Shown: piece after piece, positions 23,539-35,433 of the stretch
Position numbering within the stretch: position 1 is the first letter of the stretch
Layout: every line of letters starts with the position of its first letter
NCBI GenBank assembly: GCA_022414725.1
Contig: CM039467.1
Coordinates: 12,132,491-12,196,490, forward strand
Source: Microglena sp. YARC
Taxonomy: Eukaryota; Chlorophyta; Chlorophyceae; Chlamydomonadales; Chlamydomonadaceae
Direction: 5' to 3'
DNA: 64,000 bases
Notes under the pieces: model-generated
The model's database searches: none
What the model saw: only the letters and a program-made list of their open reading frames with translations
What the model was told of the DNA's origin: nothing
Made by a program: the position numbers and the translations under genes

Positions 23539-26500
23539 CTACTGTCCTGCATCCACGATATCCTCCCTTGCTCTGATGAAAGCACTAACCAGGGCCCCCA
23601 ACTGCAGACGCTCATTAGTCCCTTATGCAAGGCGGTACTCTACCTCAGCCAGTCGCTCTACAAGCTCTACCTTCACTCGTGTTGGCAAGAGCATGCTGAA
23701 CAAGAGTCTGTGGCGCAAGAAATGACACAAGTGAAGAATGGCACAAATAAAGAAATACGACAAATGAAGAAATAACTCAAGTGCATTTTGAACAAGAATC
23801 TGTGGCGCAAGACAAGATGGCAAGAGCATGGGGGAAGATGGCAGGAACCGGCATATCATATGATGTAGGCCAAAGGCGAGTATGAGGTCATATGATATCA
23901 TACAAACTGCATCATGTGGTATTGTATATATATGGTAACTTTAGCCTAGTCAGCCTGCCGGCATCATATGATATCATATTGCCTTTCCTAGAAGTTAGTC
24001 CAACACCAGGCAGTTATTGCGAAGGCACAGCAGCAGTGAGAGAGGTCAGGCAGAGGGCGGCAGGAAGAAGAGATGTGAGGGGGAGAAATTTGCACTATTA
24101 GAGTTGTAGCCATGTCAGTGTACACTTGGCAGATCAAAAGTGTTGGTTTAGGTATCAGAAGGAGACAAAAAGATAATGCCTGGAGGGGCGTGGTGTCAAG
24201 TGGACCCTCCCGTATGCCGCAGCTGGGGAAAGTCACCATTAAGGTATCAGACATGTGTGTCAATTCAGTTGCCATACAAAGACAAACGTGTGTGTGTGAA
24301 GTGGTGGTGGGAAGGTGGGGATGGGGAGCACGATACTCACGGATGCAACCCTCGAACGATGTCCACAAGAGCAACTCCTTGCTTTGTTTGGAGGTCCAAA
24401 ATCTCTGCGCGTGGAGGGAACAAGCAATAGGTTCATGTCTTGCTGCTGGATTTACACACTCACGTCTCTTAGCTGCAAGATGGGTTCTGCACATGTAGAT
24501 GGAATAGGAAGGTGGAAACTTAATGACAGCTAAACAAGAGCACTCCCACAAAACAGGCCTTGCACTTAGTTCTTCTTTTGAAGGATGGAAATACCTTATG
24601 AATTGTATTAAAATGCGATAAGAATCGCACGAATAAATTATCATCCCATATGGGATGATGCTTTAATGGTATTATAGAATTAAATTATCACTGTAGCACG
24701 AACTCAGGGCCCCCGTCGATAAAACGATTGTCTGGGGTACAGTTAAACAATACCTTTTCTTTTTAGCCCTTCTTGTCACGGTTGGGCAAGCCCCTTTAGC
24801 CTCTTTGGCCTGCTCCTGGACTGTTACACACATACATGCATGCATACTTACATTCTTGTATGTGTGTCCTGTTTGATTTTACCTCTTTTGTTGCTTTCTA
24901 ATCCTTTGTTTCTTGATTTCATCCTGGTTTGTAAGAGTACTCCAAAATGGTGTTTGAGAGTGCCAAGGGCAAGGCAGAGCAGAATGAGGCTACGCACATG
25001 ATTATGATGATGATGATGATGATGGAGAGCTGAGGGCGTTGCAGAATGCATTGAGTGCAGTGCAGAGCATTCATCATAAGCTACGTGACATGCCCGTTGA
25101 TCAAGAATGCTGCCAAACCCTTTGGGACTGTGCTAGAAGTATGATAGCTGATGTGTCTCCACCGACACAAGCGTGAAGGACAGATTCCTGTATTTCATGT
25201 CTTACTTCCTCATGTCTGCAAGGGAGTCGTTGGACACACCATTTAATTATACCCATTTCCGCCTGGCGTCTTGGACTACAGGTTTAGAACTCACGAGCTT
25301 GCATGGGAGGCATATGTGGACAACATACATGCACCTCCAATGATACATGAATACCCCGCTCTATTTGAACCACAAGCCAGCAGCACAAATGGCAGTGCTA
25401 CCAGGGGGTTGGCTCGTCCACCACTACCACCACCAACTCTACAACCACCTACATAGGGGAGAGGCATGCAACCAAACAATATTCCCGTTGGGATGCTCTA
25501 GTACTATTAGTACTCACTCTTGAAGGCATCTACCACTACCACTACCACCACCACCACCAGAGGGGAGAGGAATGCAACAAAACATGTTTTTACGTTGGGA
25601 TGCTCTAGTGCTACTAGTACTCACTCTTGAAGGCATCATTGAAGGAGTCGTTGAATAGCTGGTGCAGCACATTCTCTATCTCCCTGGGCTGCGGGTTGCC
25701 GGTGCAAAGGTACACAGCCTCCTCTGTGACTTGAGGGAAGGCCATGTGGCATGACTGGGCACGCGAGCAAGAGAGGGGTGGCGGTGGGGGTTACTTGGGC
25801 TATTTGAGTGTGGCGATAAGTAGGGAACGGCATACCATATCATGTTGATCAAAGGCGAGTATGATATCATATGATTTTATACAAACTGCATCATATGATG
25901 TTGTATACAAATGGTAACTTTAGCCTAGTCAGACTTCCGGCATCATATGATATCACATGACGGCATGATATCATATCCTATCGTTTTGCCTTTCCCTCGT
26001 TACTTGGGCTAACTGAGTGTGGTGATAAGATGCTGATGTACATACATGTTGGTAGTCAGTGTATGGGTGAGTCTTAGGTACATAAAAAGAGGCATTGGTT
26101 TGCTTTCAAGAGCAATCCTCCTTGTGACTCTTTGGAGGGCTTTCTCTCCCCTGGCACACTTCTTCCCCGCCACCGGACCACACTCTGCAAATGACCCACC
26201 CCAGCACCACCCCGCCATGGTTCATGAAATCATGAAAACAAAGCAATATGCCCAAAAGGATCACATCCTAACAAACAAATGAACCAACTGACCTGACAAA
26301 AAACGAGATCCCCCCTCCTCCCCTCCTGCCCCCCTCCAACTAGCCAACCTAGCGGATAATGAAGGTAAGACCCTACCTGCAAGATATTGATAGAGCGCCT
26401 CATGTCTCCACACCCAAGTCGAACAAGGGAGTCCATACCACCAGGGCCCATCTTTGTCCTGTTACATCGGAGAGCACACAGCTTGATGTTCAAATGCATT

Positions 26501-29500
26501 CCTTGGGAATTCTAAGTATCAGTTAGATGTAAGTGTGTAGCTATAAAATACCCTATTCATTTAAATCATGCATTAACACAATCTACCTGAATGGCCATTA
26601 TAATGTGGCCATTCAACTAAATACATGAATTTAAAAAATCTCTTGAATGTCCACTACTTCCGGGGAAAGTGTCTGATTTCTAGGGAACGGCAAAATGATA
26701 TCATGTCATCTTACAATGTCATATGAATATATGATGCCGGCAGTCTGGCTAGGCTATAGTTACCATATATAAACGATATGTCAATTATCATATGTAGGGT
26801 TGGGAAGCAAACGTATATTTTCATTTTTATATGCCGTATAAACGTATGAACGTATAAACGTATGCATATAAATGTATAAAAACGTATGAGTAATTATTGC
26901 ACTTCTTGGGAAAAGACTTTTACATGGGTTTAAATGTATTGCCGCGTCGCTAATTTCATTGGCTCCACATATCAACTGTCAAAAAAATATTCTGGCAATT
27001 TTAGGTTCTCCAAATATCAGAAAAAGAAATCACGACCAGAAAGCGCGTCGACCAAGGAGCGCGGTGCCAATCTAAGGGATCCATTCAATGCCTATAATAT
27101 ATTAGTATTGTCCATGTTCACATCATTATTCATACGTAGCTCCCCTCAGCTACTGGTTTCAGACCAAGTATGCTGCAGCTTCTAGGCAGCTCTGTGAGTC
27201 AGCTACAGGTTTCAGACCAAGGATGCAGCAGCTTCTAGGCAGCTCTGTGAGTCAGCTACAGCTTATAATAACATAAGTATACAACTCTATTGCAATACTG
27301 TCAATCTTCACACTGCACTAGGCTTGCACCATCAATCCTGCAAGCCCACGTAGGAGCTTGTGGAATGGAAGGCTAGGTGGCGCTCTGATATGTGTGCCAT
27401 CCTGGATATAAATCAAACTGTAGGCCACATTTAAACAAAATGGGAACAGCGAAAGCTTTGTTTTATTGCATATTGTGATAGAGGAGGTCAACAGCTTTCC
27501 AATGAGCTATCTAAATGATAAATTGAATGAAAACCAAGAAAGTTAAGTGCCGTGAACTTTTCGAAGTACAACTCATACATTTTTATACGTTTATACTCAT
27601 ACGTTTCGAGAAAAAATATACGGCGTATATATACGTATGAGCTTATAAACGTATGAGTATACGTTCATACGTCGGCCCAACCCTAATCATATGATGCAAT
27701 TTACATGCTATCATACTCGCCTTTGGTCAACATCATATGACATGCCGTTCCCTACTGATATACCACCCCAATGTGATTTGCCTTAGGATCTCTTTGCCTC
27801 TTTACATTATGTGGAGTTACCTGAATTGTTTATGCTTACGCTGGGGTTGATATAAGCTCGATGGTCCGTCACAGCAAGCCCTTTGGTTGCTATCAAACAG
27901 TTGGTTGACCTGACATCCCCTCATTTTTTTCTTTTCAGCTACAAGCAGCAGCTTCTAGACAGCTCCCGGACTCATCTACTGTGCTCTGATCCATCACAAC
28001 CAGCCCTTTGGTTGCTTTTTTTAATGAAAGGAATTGCACCCCAGGAGGTGGGTCTCCCGGTACAAACCAGCGGCACGTAGGATTCAGTTCTAATGGTGTT
28101 GCCCATACTAAAAACAAAGTTGGATGACCTTACATTTCATGATCACTGCATGTGGTGTTCTAATCTGGTATCCTGCCCTATGGCCCTACTTCCCCTATTT
28201 GATGTCATTTAAAATTATAGCGATAAAGGTCGTAAAGTTTCTAAAATTTTAACCATGGGGCCATTAGATATTTACCACAAAAACAAACTAAATCAGAGAG
28301 TTGAAATGTATTTCCTGGTAAAAAAACTGCCGAAGACAGTGAGCAGCCAAATTGCTGGCTGGAGCTATGGAACGAAGTTCAAGTTGAAATGTTGAACTGG
28401 AGCACTCAAAGATACAGGGCTCAAGTCAGAATGATGCAAATGCATACTGCTCACTGTTCCCCCCTCCCCTCTGCGGAATTGCATAGAGGGACTTGACAAG
28501 GACAAGGTTGGGACCGCTTGTTGACAAGAGATTCAGGAGGCGAGAGTGAGACCTTTGGACGATAAGCAATTGGAACGAGTTACACGAGACGTTGTCGATT
28601 CAAATAGAACAACAACGCTGACACCGCTTACAGGCAAACATGTACCAATGTTCTCACCCCTCTTGGTCAATGATGTACTCCAGCCTTGGTCGGACGTGCT
28701 GCTCATCCAAAAGTTTAAAGCGAAACTTGGTGCATCGAGATTGGAGAGCAGGGATAATCTTGCTCACGTAATTACCGATCAGACAGAATCGCGCGTTACG
28801 AGTGTACTTCTCCATGACTGCGGGGCACACAAACATGCAAGTATGTGATCATAATGAGAACTCCTGGTGGGGAGTGGTATTAAGAGAGCATGTCGTTTTG
28901 AGGTAGAATACGGGCTGCTACTTGGCTTGGACGTAGCTACCATGGCGGTTGACAGCGACCGGTGCGCTCAGGCGCACCCGGAGGGACTTGAACCCCACAC
29001 CTGCGTCGTCTCGATAAATGGTCAACCAGTTAAGCATTCATCGAAAAGGGATCAGTTTTTAGTATGTAACCTGAACAAGATGGTAATAAATCTCCTCCCA
29101 AATCCCCCCGCCCAAACCCCATAATTTCCAGCTATTAGCTCCCTCCGTACTTATACATCGCGTCATAGTCCTTTCTTCCCATTCACCCACCAACACCAAA
29201 ACGTCTTTCCTACATGGTCATCTGACAAGCAATGCATGAAGCGAAAGCGCTGCTGAAGGACAGCTGTGGGCACCCCATGGGACACACATGGCTTGAAGTC
29301 ATGATGCTGTGAATACATTACGAATCCACTCGGGGGAGGCGCATGAAGTTTCTGCCCCAAATACCCGCAAAATACTGCCTTTATTTTCTGAGGTTTTGTT
29401 GCAGGACCCCGCCCGGATGTTGTGGAGCCTGTCGATGGCAATGTAATATAACGAAGTGCCACCTCAAGCTCTCTCACCTCGTCGCAATGCAAACTGTGCA

Positions 29501-30925
29501 TCCTTGGTCATTGCATCACACTCATCCAGAATCACAAGCTTGAACTTGTTGCTGAAGATGGTCCTTGTGCTTGCAAAGTCTTGGATCTCTTGCCTCACCA
29601 CGTTGATGCCACGATCGTCAGATGCGTTCAGCTCCAGGACCATGTTGGCCATAGATGTGCCATACATCTGACGCGCAACAGCTAAGATTGTGGTTGTTTT
29701 GCCGGTACCAGGCGGGCCATAGAAGAGGAGATGGGGCAGCTTGTTCTCATGCGTTAACCGCTTGACTGTGCAATAGGGGAGAGGGGAGCTCGTCAGGAAA
29801 GGGGAGAGGTGTGTATGTAGGGAACGGCAATGTGACATCATATGATGCCGGCAGTCTGACTAGGCTAAAGTTACCATTTATAAACAATATCATATGATGC
29901 GGTTTGTATGATGTCATATGATATCATACTCGCCTTTGGTCAACATCACATGATATGCCGGTCCCTACATGTATTTGGGGGAGGAGGGGGGGGGGGGGGG
30001 GGGGGGGGCACCTTTTGATAAGAATGAATGTATGGATGTATGGATGGATGCCAACAACATACTGGTCCCCAAGATTATCGGGCGATATATCTTACGATAG
30101 TGTACAATATATCTAAGCGATATCGGACTTGACAACCCTGCAGATGAGGCAGGGAAAGGAAGCAGTACAGACTTACAGATGATGCAAGATGGGCGTTGTG
30201 GTTGTAAATCCCACTTTAAGGTGCATGGATGCAGTGTTCCTTGAAAAGCAGGCGAGCAATATCACACGAGGATTGTGTTTCAGTGAATCAGCTATGGGCT
30301 TCTTAATAGCAGAAGCCCTCTCTGCTTAGGCTCAATATTGCGGCACACTACACAGCTCAACAGAGGCAACAATACTGAACTGGTATCAACTATCTCCGTG
30401 TGCGCAGCCACATCGTCCAGGGTCTTGGGACGGTACTTCTCAACCCATGGGGCATTCTGGTTATCCTTGCCATCCCTCAACCTGGCAGGGGGACATGGGA
30501 GCAATCAGACTTAGATGCAGGTTTCAGATGGGATAGTAGGTGCCGGATGTATATTTAGCACACTCCCTTGTGCGCTTCCATATCAGAGGATGTGCCAGGT
30601 TAAAATTGAAATGCAGATGCAAGCACACACTTCTATATGAGATTATGAGATAATGTGCTTCTATCAGAATTTCATTTCCCATCAGAAAACATGCTCTAAG
30701 AGACTGGCTGATAGGTGGGAACTAGAAGGGGGGAGATTGGATGGTGATATTACATTTGAGAGGGCTTCGCATAGGTGATGTTCAGTGAAATGTGCAAGCT
30801 CTCAGCTCTTGAATAGCTGGAAAGAGAAGGGGGACCCCCTAACAACTAGGAAGTTACCTGCTGGTGTTTGCAACCTGGCCTAACTTTTGAAGCCCGTCTA
30901 GATCTTGGCGAACTACTTCGACCAT
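23539..30925 (-). CDS. RFC3: Replication factor C small subunit (plant RFC3 / human RFC5 type), with an in-frame TAA near the C-terminus
   Basis: Exons (minus strand): 30858-30925, 30381-30481, 29478-29765, 28658-28817, 26377-26458, 25625-25754, 24341-24404, 23539-23707. All phases agree. The protein is an AAA+ clamp-loader ATPase that helps place PCNA on DNA. Motifs: [13 protein letters not shown] (RFC box), Walker [11 protein letters not shown], Walker B ILDECDA, NASDDRG, the sensor region [15 protein letters not shown] and the [13 protein letters not shown] helix. The C-terminal collar reads [12 protein letters not shown], then TAA (23623-23625), then [15 protein letters not shown] and a TAG. 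Homologues continue across this point, usually with Q, S or F. The product is 325 aa if the TAA stops translation, or 353 aa, the normal family length, if it does not. Plant RFC3 corresponds to yeast Rfc3 and human RFC5. A MITE with a nested element lies in one intron. Confidence 0.88.
23783..23820 (-). other. Decayed copy of the 5' edge of RFC exon 8
   Basis: TTGCGCCACAG with ATTCTTGTTCAAAATGC matches TTGCGCCACAG with ACTCTTGTTCAGCATGC at the real acceptor about 90 bp downstream. The duplicate keeps a usable-looking acceptor. Confidence 0.8.
23844..23990. mobile_element. hAT-like MITE family A, copy 4
   Basis: Has AACCGGCATATCATATGATG, GGCCAAAGGCGAGTATGA, GCCTGCCGGC and a final TTGCCTTTCCTA. 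Both ends are slightly worn. It lies in the last RFC intron. Confidence 0.82.
24690..24848 (+). repeat. SINE-like family D, copy 4 (near full length)
   Basis: Head GCACGAACTCAGGGCCCCCG, then AAAACGATTGTCTGGGGT, CTTTTTAGCCCTTCTTGTCA, CCTGGACTG and the tail ACACATACATGCATGCATAC. It is among the most complete copies. Confidence 0.75.
25455..25530 (-). other. Duplicate of the 3' edge of RFC exon 6 with its donor
   Basis: A 106-bp offset direct duplication (matching 25561-25636) carries GATGCCTTCAAGA followed by GTGAGTACTA, the last 13 nt of exon 6 and its donor, plus intron sequence ending AGGGGAGAGG. The donor is intact in both copies. Confidence 0.88.
25821..25997. mobile_element. hAT-like MITE family A, copy 5
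   Basis: Starts TAGGGAACGGCATACC and ends TTTTGCCTTTCCCT. It is flanked by a direct repeat of about 30 bp (TTACTTGGGCT, then GAGTGTGG and GATAAG), longer than the usual 8-bp duplication, which suggests a local duplication event. Confidence 0.8.
26681..27754. mobile_element. hAT-like MITE family A, copy 6, split by a nested insertion
   Basis: The left 114 bp (TAGGGAACGGCA to the TATCATATG block) and right 61 bp (ATGATGCAATTT to TGCCGTTCCCTA) make one near-consensus copy once the 891-bp insert and one 8-bp duplicate are removed. Confidence 0.9.
26795..27685. mobile_element. Non-autonomous hAT-like element nested in a family A MITE
   Basis: Ends are TAGGGTTGGG and CCCAACCCTA. The 8-bp duplication ATCATATG lies directly on each side (26787-26794 and 27686-27693). 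Both subterminal regions are dense in AAACGTATGAACGTATA-like motifs, as in hAT elements where transposase binds subterminal repeats. The interior has two solo family B termini and no transposase-like frame, so movement would need an enzyme from elsewhere. Confidence 0.9.
28865..29050 (-). repeat. SINE-like repeat with tRNA-like boxes
   Basis: On the minus strand, TTAACTGGTTGACC (A-box-like) precedes GGTTCAAGTCC (B-box-like) by about 30 bp, followed by sequence matching the complement of 22060-22175. No complete cloverleaf could be drawn, so it is a tRNA-related retroposon rather than a tRNA gene. Confidence 0.5.
29818..29968. mobile_element. hAT-like MITE family A, copy 7
   Basis: Well-preserved copy with TAGGGAACGGCA and TGCCGGTCCCTA ends, in the RFC intron between exons 2 and 3 beside a 23-G run. 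Confidence 0.88.
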
Positions 30926-31486
30926 TGCATGAAAGCCTCGGAAGTAGCTCGGTAATGGTTGTCTGCTTTCGAGCAGAACCACAGATCAATCGAACTGGAG
31001 GTCAGACCCAGGTTCAAATTCGAAACTTATAGTGAATGATTTTCTGGAGCGCAGACGCCTAGTTGAGGGGATACAACAGGCCCTGACGGGAGATAGATTC
31101 CCGCTCTCGAACCTTGGCTCAGCCTGGCTCAGCTGAGAAAGAACGGACAAATCAAAAATTGCCGTACAACTGTACTGCTTACCACACCACATCCCACACC
31201 ACACCACGTGACGGCACTGCCCCCCAAACTGTTTTCGCCCCCCCCCCTCCCCCCCCCCGCCCCCGGCCTCTTCGCTACGACCCTCAGGGGCCTCAGGGCC
31301 AGGGACTGGTGGTGCGCGGTATCAAAATCTGAGCAGCTCTTGCTTTTTGCTATTACATTGATCCCGGCCGCCTGATCATTGCATGGACCTGCTTGGAGTT
31401 AATTGCTCCTGTCCTACGATCTACTTGTACATAAGCCATTCTTAGCTAGCTCATTTTCAGCTCAGACATTTGCAAAGGAGCTTTCC
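30926..31486. other. Bidirectional spacer between RFC and RAD6 start codons
   Basis: 560 bp between two divergent ATG codons. It holds a short C-rich tract near 31240 and CACACCAC repeats. No TATA box is obvious. A shared promoter is an inference from the head-to-head layout only. Confidence 0.45.
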
Positions 31487-34245
31487 ATGAGCACGCCTGC
31501 GAGGAAGGTGGGTCACTGGAATACGCTAATCACTGCACATATCTGCCCTGTTTCTGAGTTTTAAACGACCTCGACCAACGCCTGTCTCCTGTCTACCGCA
31601 GCGCTTGATGCGCGACTTCAAAAGGCTGCAGCAGGATCCTCCTCATGGAGTGAATGGTTCTCCCAACCCTGAAAACATTATGAAGTGGAATGCTGTCATC
31701 TTTGGGCCAGAGGACACTCCTTGGGATGGAGGTGAGCAGCTGCATTCTGATCTCACGACTTTCTATCTCTTGCCACTCATGCATGCCTCTCATTAATGTC
31801 TCTTCCTTTCAATGCAGGCACCTTCAAACTTAGTCTAGAATTTACGGAGGAGTATCCCAACAAAGCACCAGTCGTCAAGTTCAACTCTACTATGTTTCAC
31901 CCCAACAGTAAGTCTTGCCATTTTCTACCATACTCATCATGCACTCTATCATTGTAATGTGTTATGCCTTGGACATAAGCAGCATGCTCACTCTTTGCTT
32001 TAGTGGGCTGAGCCGTTATCCCCCTCATGCTGTACCACAGCCACACAGTGCTGCATGCTCTTTCCAGGTATCGATGCAGCATGGGCACTGCTGTCATATG
32101 GCAAGGTGCAATCCCTTACTCCTCCCCCCCTCCCCTTGTGTAGTCTACGCAGATGGTGGAATTTGTCTGGATATCTTGCAAAACCAGTGGAGCCCGATCT
32201 ACGATGTATCAGCTGTCTTGACGTCAATACAGGTAAGGCTTATATAAGGGAGATATCATCCTGGTCCCTGCCCTGATCATGCAGAGGCATGAGCGCTAGG
32301 GGCCAAACTGAGGGACCTTCAACAAAATACAAGATATTATGTGGCCTGGATGGCCTACAGATTGGAAGCTTGACTATGCATCCACTGTTAATCTCACAAC
32401 TGTGCATGCCGCGCTATGCTGGCTCCCGTTGGGAACACTTAGACTGCACCTGTGCTCCCAAGTTTGCATGCATTCGCCCATTAGTCAAAACGGTACTTGT
32501 CACCTCACCCGAACTACCTCACTCTTTATGTGCAAGACTTTGACAGCTGTGCTCGTCCTCCCCCTTTCTTGCAGAGTCTTCTATCAGACCCAAACCCCAA
32601 CTCGCCTGCTAACTCTGAGGCAGCTCGCATGTACAATGAGAACAGGTAATATTACGGTTACACCCAAACTGAATTTGCTGCCTTGCAAGGTCCTTCTCCA
32701 GCTTGGACCTGTGGAATCACCAGTTAATGCAATTCAGTGGATGATTTGGGAGTTGGGTTTTCGAGATTTGTTTTTACTTTTGACTAGGTGTATCAAATTT
32801 GGGCCGATATCTGAGAATTCTGGGAGAATTCTGGGAGATTCGGCCTGTACCTCGAGAACACGTATTCACCCCCTGAATTGCTATCAAGTATTGGGCAAGA
32901 TCTAGGGCAAGGCTGTAGCAAGACTGCATGTGCCCTGGTGCGCGAAGGGCGGGGTGGGGTGTAATAGCCATTTAGCGGATGATTTAGGTTTGGGTTTTCA
33001 AAAGACTTAGAAGTTGGTAGTTCGTAGGTTGTACATCGAACTTGAGAATTGGGCCAGAGAAATCCCGAAATCCCGATATCTGAGAATTCTGACATTTGGC
33101 CCGGGAAACCTGAAAAATCTGAGAATTTTCGGGAATTTGGCCTGAAAAGTTGGAGGCATGAACTACGATCTACTAACAATTATTAAAAAAAAATCTAAAT
33201 CATCCGCTGAATTGCTGGGGGTGGAGATGACTCCTGAAGCCTGAATAGTCCACTTGAACTTGGTTACATGACTCCAGCCAGCAATTTGGCTGCGTGCCGT
33301 ATTCGGCAGTAAAAACAATCATGCTCATCAGGTATCATCGTATTCAAAAAATTGTTTGTCTAAGAACCCAAAGCATATTGTGCTATTTGTGAATTAAAAA
33401 ATGTAGTCTCAGAGGTCCAAAGAAGCTGGGTGTATGACAGAGAAACCTAATTATATTGTGCTGTGTTTCAGGATACATTCCCATGAATATAAATGTCAGT
33501 GCATGCAAAAAGAATATGGCACTGCCTATGGGCGTACACAAAGCGTGTGGTAAATTCTGGGTGCTTGCTAGGCATACCGATCAGGGAGTCTAAGGGGTGC
33601 ATACCACAGCAAACGCATACAGACTATAAGACATGGTAGACATTAAGACATAGTAGATAAAACCAATGGCAGGGATTAGAGGTCCATAGAAGCTGGGTGT
33701 GTGACAGAGAACAAAAAGACGTGGTGTGCTAGACCAATAGCAGGGATTAGAGGTCCATAGAAGCTGGGTGTATGACATAGAACAATAAGACGTGGTGTGC
33801 TAGACCAATAGCAGGTATAAGAGGTCCATAGAAGCTGGGCGTGTGACATAGAACAATAAGACGTGGTGTGCTAGACCAATAGCAGGGATTAGAGGTCCAT
33901 AGAAGCTGGGCGTGTGACATAGAACAATAAGACGTGGTGTGCTAGACCAATAGCAGGGATTAGAGGTCCATAGAAGCTGGGTGTGTGACATAGAACAATA
34001 AGACGTGGTGTGCTAGACCAATAGCAGGGATTAGAGGTCCATAGAAGCTGGGTGTGTGACATAGAACAATAAGACGTGGTGTGCTAGACCAATAGCAGGG
34101 ATAAGAGGTCCATAGAAGCTGGGTGTGTGACATAGAACAATAAGGCGTGGTCTGCCTGACCCAAGCATATCGTGCTATGCGTCAGCAGGAGTAAAAATCA
34201 ATAACCTGTGATCCTGTGTGATCCATAAAAACCTGAGGTGGGCTG

Positions 34246-34281
<36 letters not shown>

Positions 34282-34403
34282 TAGAAATAAGAGGCATGAC
34301 TTGAAATTATGTATGAATTCTGGGTACTTACACTATGGCGCACACAATGGAATCTTCAGAATTCCCAAACAGAGGTTGTATGATAGTCCAACTTCGGTTC
34401 TGT

Positions 34404-34444
<41 letters not shown>

Positions 34445-35433
34445 TTGGGTTGCCCAAGTATGATAGTCACCCTCTGCCTCTGCAGGCGGCCAGAAACCGG
34501 AGTTCTCATTATTTCAAACAAGTGGGTGGGTGGGTGGGGTGGGGTGGGGGGGGGCATACCACCCATACTCACCCATTTACCCACACACACACACATTACA
34601 AATCCATTATAACCCATTCACCCACCCATCCACCCTGGGTCTTCAGGGGTGTCAATGAACTGCCCTTGTCAACACAATCTCAATGGTGGTCTCAGACTGT
34701 CATTTGGAGGTCTGAGTAAAAAGATAGCAAAAACAACTGAGACTGAGAAGGCCCCCCCCCCCCCCCCACACACACACACACACACAAAAATGAGGGGCTC
34801 AGAATGACCTGAAAATTGCTCAAAACATCACGATGAATCATGCCAATATAGCCCCATTCTCAGAATAAATCGATCAGCATAAGTAAAATTTGGGTGGCTT
34901 GGGCACCTCCTGGCGTTAGGATACATTCCCAGGAGTACAAATTTCAGTGCATGCAAAAAGCATGCGGCTCTGCTCATGGATGGCTGTAAAATTTGGGTGC
35001 TTGACGGGCATATGCTTATGAGGGGTTGCCTGCCACAGTAAACACAAACAGTCTGGATGTGTTCATAGAGACGTGGTGTGCTGAACCAATGGCCAACTGT
35101 CAGCATAGTCATCAAAGCCATGACCTTCATTTACAACTCATGACATGCAAGCATTCATGCCGCATGCACTTGTTCTGTTACCCCTGTCATCATTTACAAC
35201 TCATGGCATGCAAGCATTCATGCCGCATGTAATTGTCCTGTTACCCCTGTCATCATTTACAACTCATGACACCAACAAAACTCATGCATTTCTCACGTAC
35301 TAGTGCATGTTCTGAGACCTAACATTTCACATGAACCAGGCGAGAATACAACCGACGAGTTCGTGAAGTGGTTGAAGCGTCATGGATGGAAGATGGAGCG
35401 GCAGGAGAAGCTGAGGCAGAGGATGATAAGTGA
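31487..35433 (+). CDS. UBC2: Ubiquitin-conjugating enzyme E2, RAD6/UBC2 type, with acidic C-terminal tail
   Basis: Exons 31487-31507, 31602-31731, 31818-31907, 32144-32232, 32575-32645 and 35340-35433 give 164 aa with consistent phases. The protein starts [21 protein letters not shown], with the HPN triad at about 77-79 and the catalytic Cys at residue 88 in [14 protein letters not shown], exactly as in RAD6. RAD6 with RAD18 ubiquitinates PCNA in damage tolerance; with BRE1-type ligases it ubiquitinates histone H2B. After the helical [15 protein letters not shown] the protein ends in an acidic tail ([14 protein letters not shown]), a feature of yeast Rad6 that most plant and animal RAD6 proteins lack. 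The last intron is 2.7 kb and holds two family C MITEs and a 71-bp array. Confidence 0.95.
32729..32881. mobile_element. MITE family C, copy 2
   Basis: GCAATTCAGTGGATGATTTG on the left, CCCCTGAATTGC on the right, with AGAATTCTGGGAGAATTCTG between. It lies in the last RAD6 intron, 86 bp before copy 3. Confidence 0.78.
32967..33215. mobile_element. MITE family C, copy 3 (longest)
   Basis: GCCATTTAGCGGATGATTTA on the left is mirrored by AAATCATCCGCTGAATTGC on the right. At about 249 bp it includes a GTTCGTAGGTTGTACATCGA block shared with the copies at 20.0 and 49.0 kb. Confidence 0.85.
33660..34150. repeat. 71-bp tandem array in RAD6 intron 5
   Basis: About seven units with CAATAGCAGGGATTAGAGGT, CCATAGAAGCTGGGTGTGTG and AAGACGTGGTGTGCTAGAC, more than 90% alike by eye. 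The flanking 33470-33660 is repeated in diverged form at 34915-35095. Confidence 0.93.
35128..35272. repeat. 63-bp tandem repeat, just over two copies
   Basis: CATTTACAACTCATG recurs at 35128, 35191 and 35254, with GCAAGCATTCATGCCGCATG between, close to the last RAD6 exon. Confidence 0.9.

Noticed and set aside
23623..23625. Alternative genetic code with TAA as Gln
   Set aside because: H1, Y14, MKK and the NTF2-like gene all end in TAA in the expected place, HBS1 in TAG, and RAD6 and CobW in TGA.
26934..27185. Transposase remnant inside the nested hAT-like element
   Set aside because: The 83-codon frame has no hAT motif and is within chance expectation for AT-rich DNA.
28970..29040. A tRNA gene on the minus strand
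   Set aside because: A-box and B-box-like stretches are present, but no acceptor stem or anticodon arm can be formed; it belongs to a dispersed repeat.
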